Assembly: GCA_030064795.1 (NCBI GenBank)
Contig: JASJEI010000531.1
Location: forward strand, 1 to 5,333
Source: Pleurocapsa sp. MO_226.B13
Lineage (GTDB): Bacteria; Cyanobacteriota; Cyanobacteriia; Cyanobacteriales; Xenococcaceae
Reading direction: 5' to 3'
Length of the DNA stretch: 5,333 bases
Made by a program: the position numbers and the translations under genes
Notes under the pieces: generated by a model
Databases searched by the model: none
What the model was told of the DNA's origin: nothing
Seen by the model: only the letters and a program-made list of their open reading frames with translations
Part shown: positions 4,615 through 5,333 of the stretch, one piece after another
How positions within the stretch are numbered: position 1 is the stretch's first letter
How the letters are laid out: each line of letters opens with the position of its first letter

Positions 4615-5333
4615 GTAACCATTTGCCTCCCCCCCCCTCAAAAGCGATCGCTCAATCCGGCCCACTCAAGATAAAAATTAGAGTGAGTAAAACGACCATA
4701 AGTGACAATTGAAATTCAAGTAACTAGTCCAGTGGGAAGTAAGGGGGGACTCAATCCTTGGCGAGCTAATTTAATCACCGAACTAATATATTCCCAAGGA
4801 TTTACTTGTCTGAGGCGACAAGTTTCAATCACACTTAACAAAGAACTTTTTGCTAAACTGCCTTCGCGAGTACGAGTCCCATAGCCAATCCGCCGGGCAA
4901 TCACAGCATGACGTAAAGCCCGTTCCGCTTCATTATTGGTTGGGGGTAATTCAGGATGCTCAACGAAAGCCACTACTGCATCCCAATCATTGAGAATTTC
5001 TTTAGCCAAAGCCTGTAACTTACTGTGGTCGGCTTTTTTCCCTAAATAACAGACTCTAGTTAAGCGAGCCAGAATTTTTCCGACTTTGGGAACAGCTTTC
5101 GACCCCGCCGCCGCAATTTTGGCGATTAATTCCCTCAAGTCATCTAAAATCCATTGTCCGATTTGCGCGGCTTTTTGGTCCACTGCCCCTGTCAGAGCAA
5201 TCGCTTTCCGAATCAGATGAGCCAGACATCGTTGCCGTTTTTGACGAGACCGATAGGCTTTGTAACCATCAGTGACTAACCATCCGACAAAGGCATCTGT
5301 GACTAGCTGGCTTAGTTCTTCTTTTTTGCGATC
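4615..5333 (-). mobile_element. IS66-family insertion sequence, partial (3' end of element; rest beyond window)
   Basis: The element is defined by its transposase gene on the minus strand and by an inferred end at 4615. That end begins GTAACCATTTG, sharing the GTAA start typical of IS66-family terminal inverted repeats but not the full canonical GTAAGC. The boundary also coincides with the abrupt loss of coding similarity in the plus-strand transposase-like gene. The 101 bases between the end and the transposase stop (4615-4715) are non-coding and hold a run of nine C (4629-4637), a HIP1 octamer (4644-4651) and a small CACTC/GAGTG inverted repeat (4663-4667/4681-4685). The other end and any accessory genes (tnpA and tnpB in classical IS66 elements) are outside the window. 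Confidence 0.75.
4716..5333 (-). CDS. tnpC: IS66-family transposase, C-terminal part (5' end beyond window)
   Basis: 205 residues are visible, open to the window edge and ending at the TGA at 4718-4716. The GTG at 5183 is only an internal codon, because the frame continues upstream without a stop and with conserved sequence. Near the visible start is WLVTDGYKAY, containing an IS66 catalytic Asp (codon 5270-5268), followed by QRCLAHLIRKA, the Cys/His segment typical of the family. The catalytic Glu lies in PPTNNEAERALR (codon 4931-4929), followed by RRIGYGTRTREGS and the C-terminal VIETCRLRQVNPWEYI. These residues catalyse DNA cleavage and strand transfer at the IS ends. No frameshift or stop interrupts the visible part, so the element could still be active if the missing half is intact. 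It is transcribed toward, and convergent with, the transposase-like gene it interrupts. The symbol follows the classical IS66 naming; many cyanobacterial copies encode only this protein. Confidence 0.93.
   Translation of the reverse strand, partial: DRKKEELSQLVTDAFVGWLVTDGYKAYRSRQKRQRCLAHLIRKAIALTGAVDQKAAQIGQWILDDLRELIAKIAAAGSKAVPKVGKILARLTRVCYLGKKADHSKLQALAKEILNDWDAVVAFVEHPELPPTNNEAERALRHAVIARRIGYGTRTREGSLAKSSLLSVIETCRLRQVNPWEYISSVIKLARQGLSPPLLPTGLVT

Noticed and set aside
4702..4884. Plus-strand 60-codon frame
   Set aside because: It is antisense to the conserved C-terminus of the IS66 transposase.

Overview
The window looks cyanobacterial. It has moderate-to-low GC and four perfect HIP1 octamers (GCGATCGC at 640-647, 2700-2707, 4171-4178 and 4644-4651). 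Its protein families are also ones that recur in cyanobacteria: an RTX-like domain of the 'FNPxEDVIQLHG' type, SBBP propeller repeats, and transposase-like genes. I cannot name a species from this sequence.

Layout. Bases 1-158 are an A+T-rich leader with a 16-nt direct repeat. Bases 159-2204 (+) encode a 681-residue acidic repeat protein. It has four N-terminal heptads (IIEDSQE-type), then an RTX-like calcium-binding-type domain, then seven SBBP repeats that probably close into a seven-bladed beta-propeller. Bases 2205-2312 are a spacer with one weak hairpin. Bases 2313-3596 (+) encode a 427-residue membrane transporter of the GPH/MFS_2 sugar:cation symporter type. These two genes point the same way, but nothing in the sequence ties their functions together.

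From the transporter stop codon onward the window becomes accessory DNA. Bases 3597-3732 hold three inverted repeats in a row. The tightest has the layout of a tyrosine-recombinase (XerCD/dif-type) core site: two CGTATAA half-sites facing each other across 6 bp. Bases 3764-3967 (-) hold a short reading frame of 46 codons, then a TGA, then 20 more codons in the same frame and a second TGA. It reads like a small gene of unknown function, possibly interrupted by a nonsense mutation. Bases 4078-4614 (+) are the first part of a transposase-like gene with a frameshift near 4196. It is cut off at 4614, where a partial IS66-family insertion sequence begins and runs off the right edge. The IS66 transposase (4716-5333, -) is open and well conserved throughout its visible part.

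Reading of the whole. The left 3.6 kb is two ordinary host genes. The right 1.7 kb is a mobile-DNA accretion zone in which one transposase-like gene decayed or was disrupted and an IS66 element landed inside it. The most unusual items are the dif-like palindrome cluster directly after the transporter stop, and the small minus-strand gene beside it.
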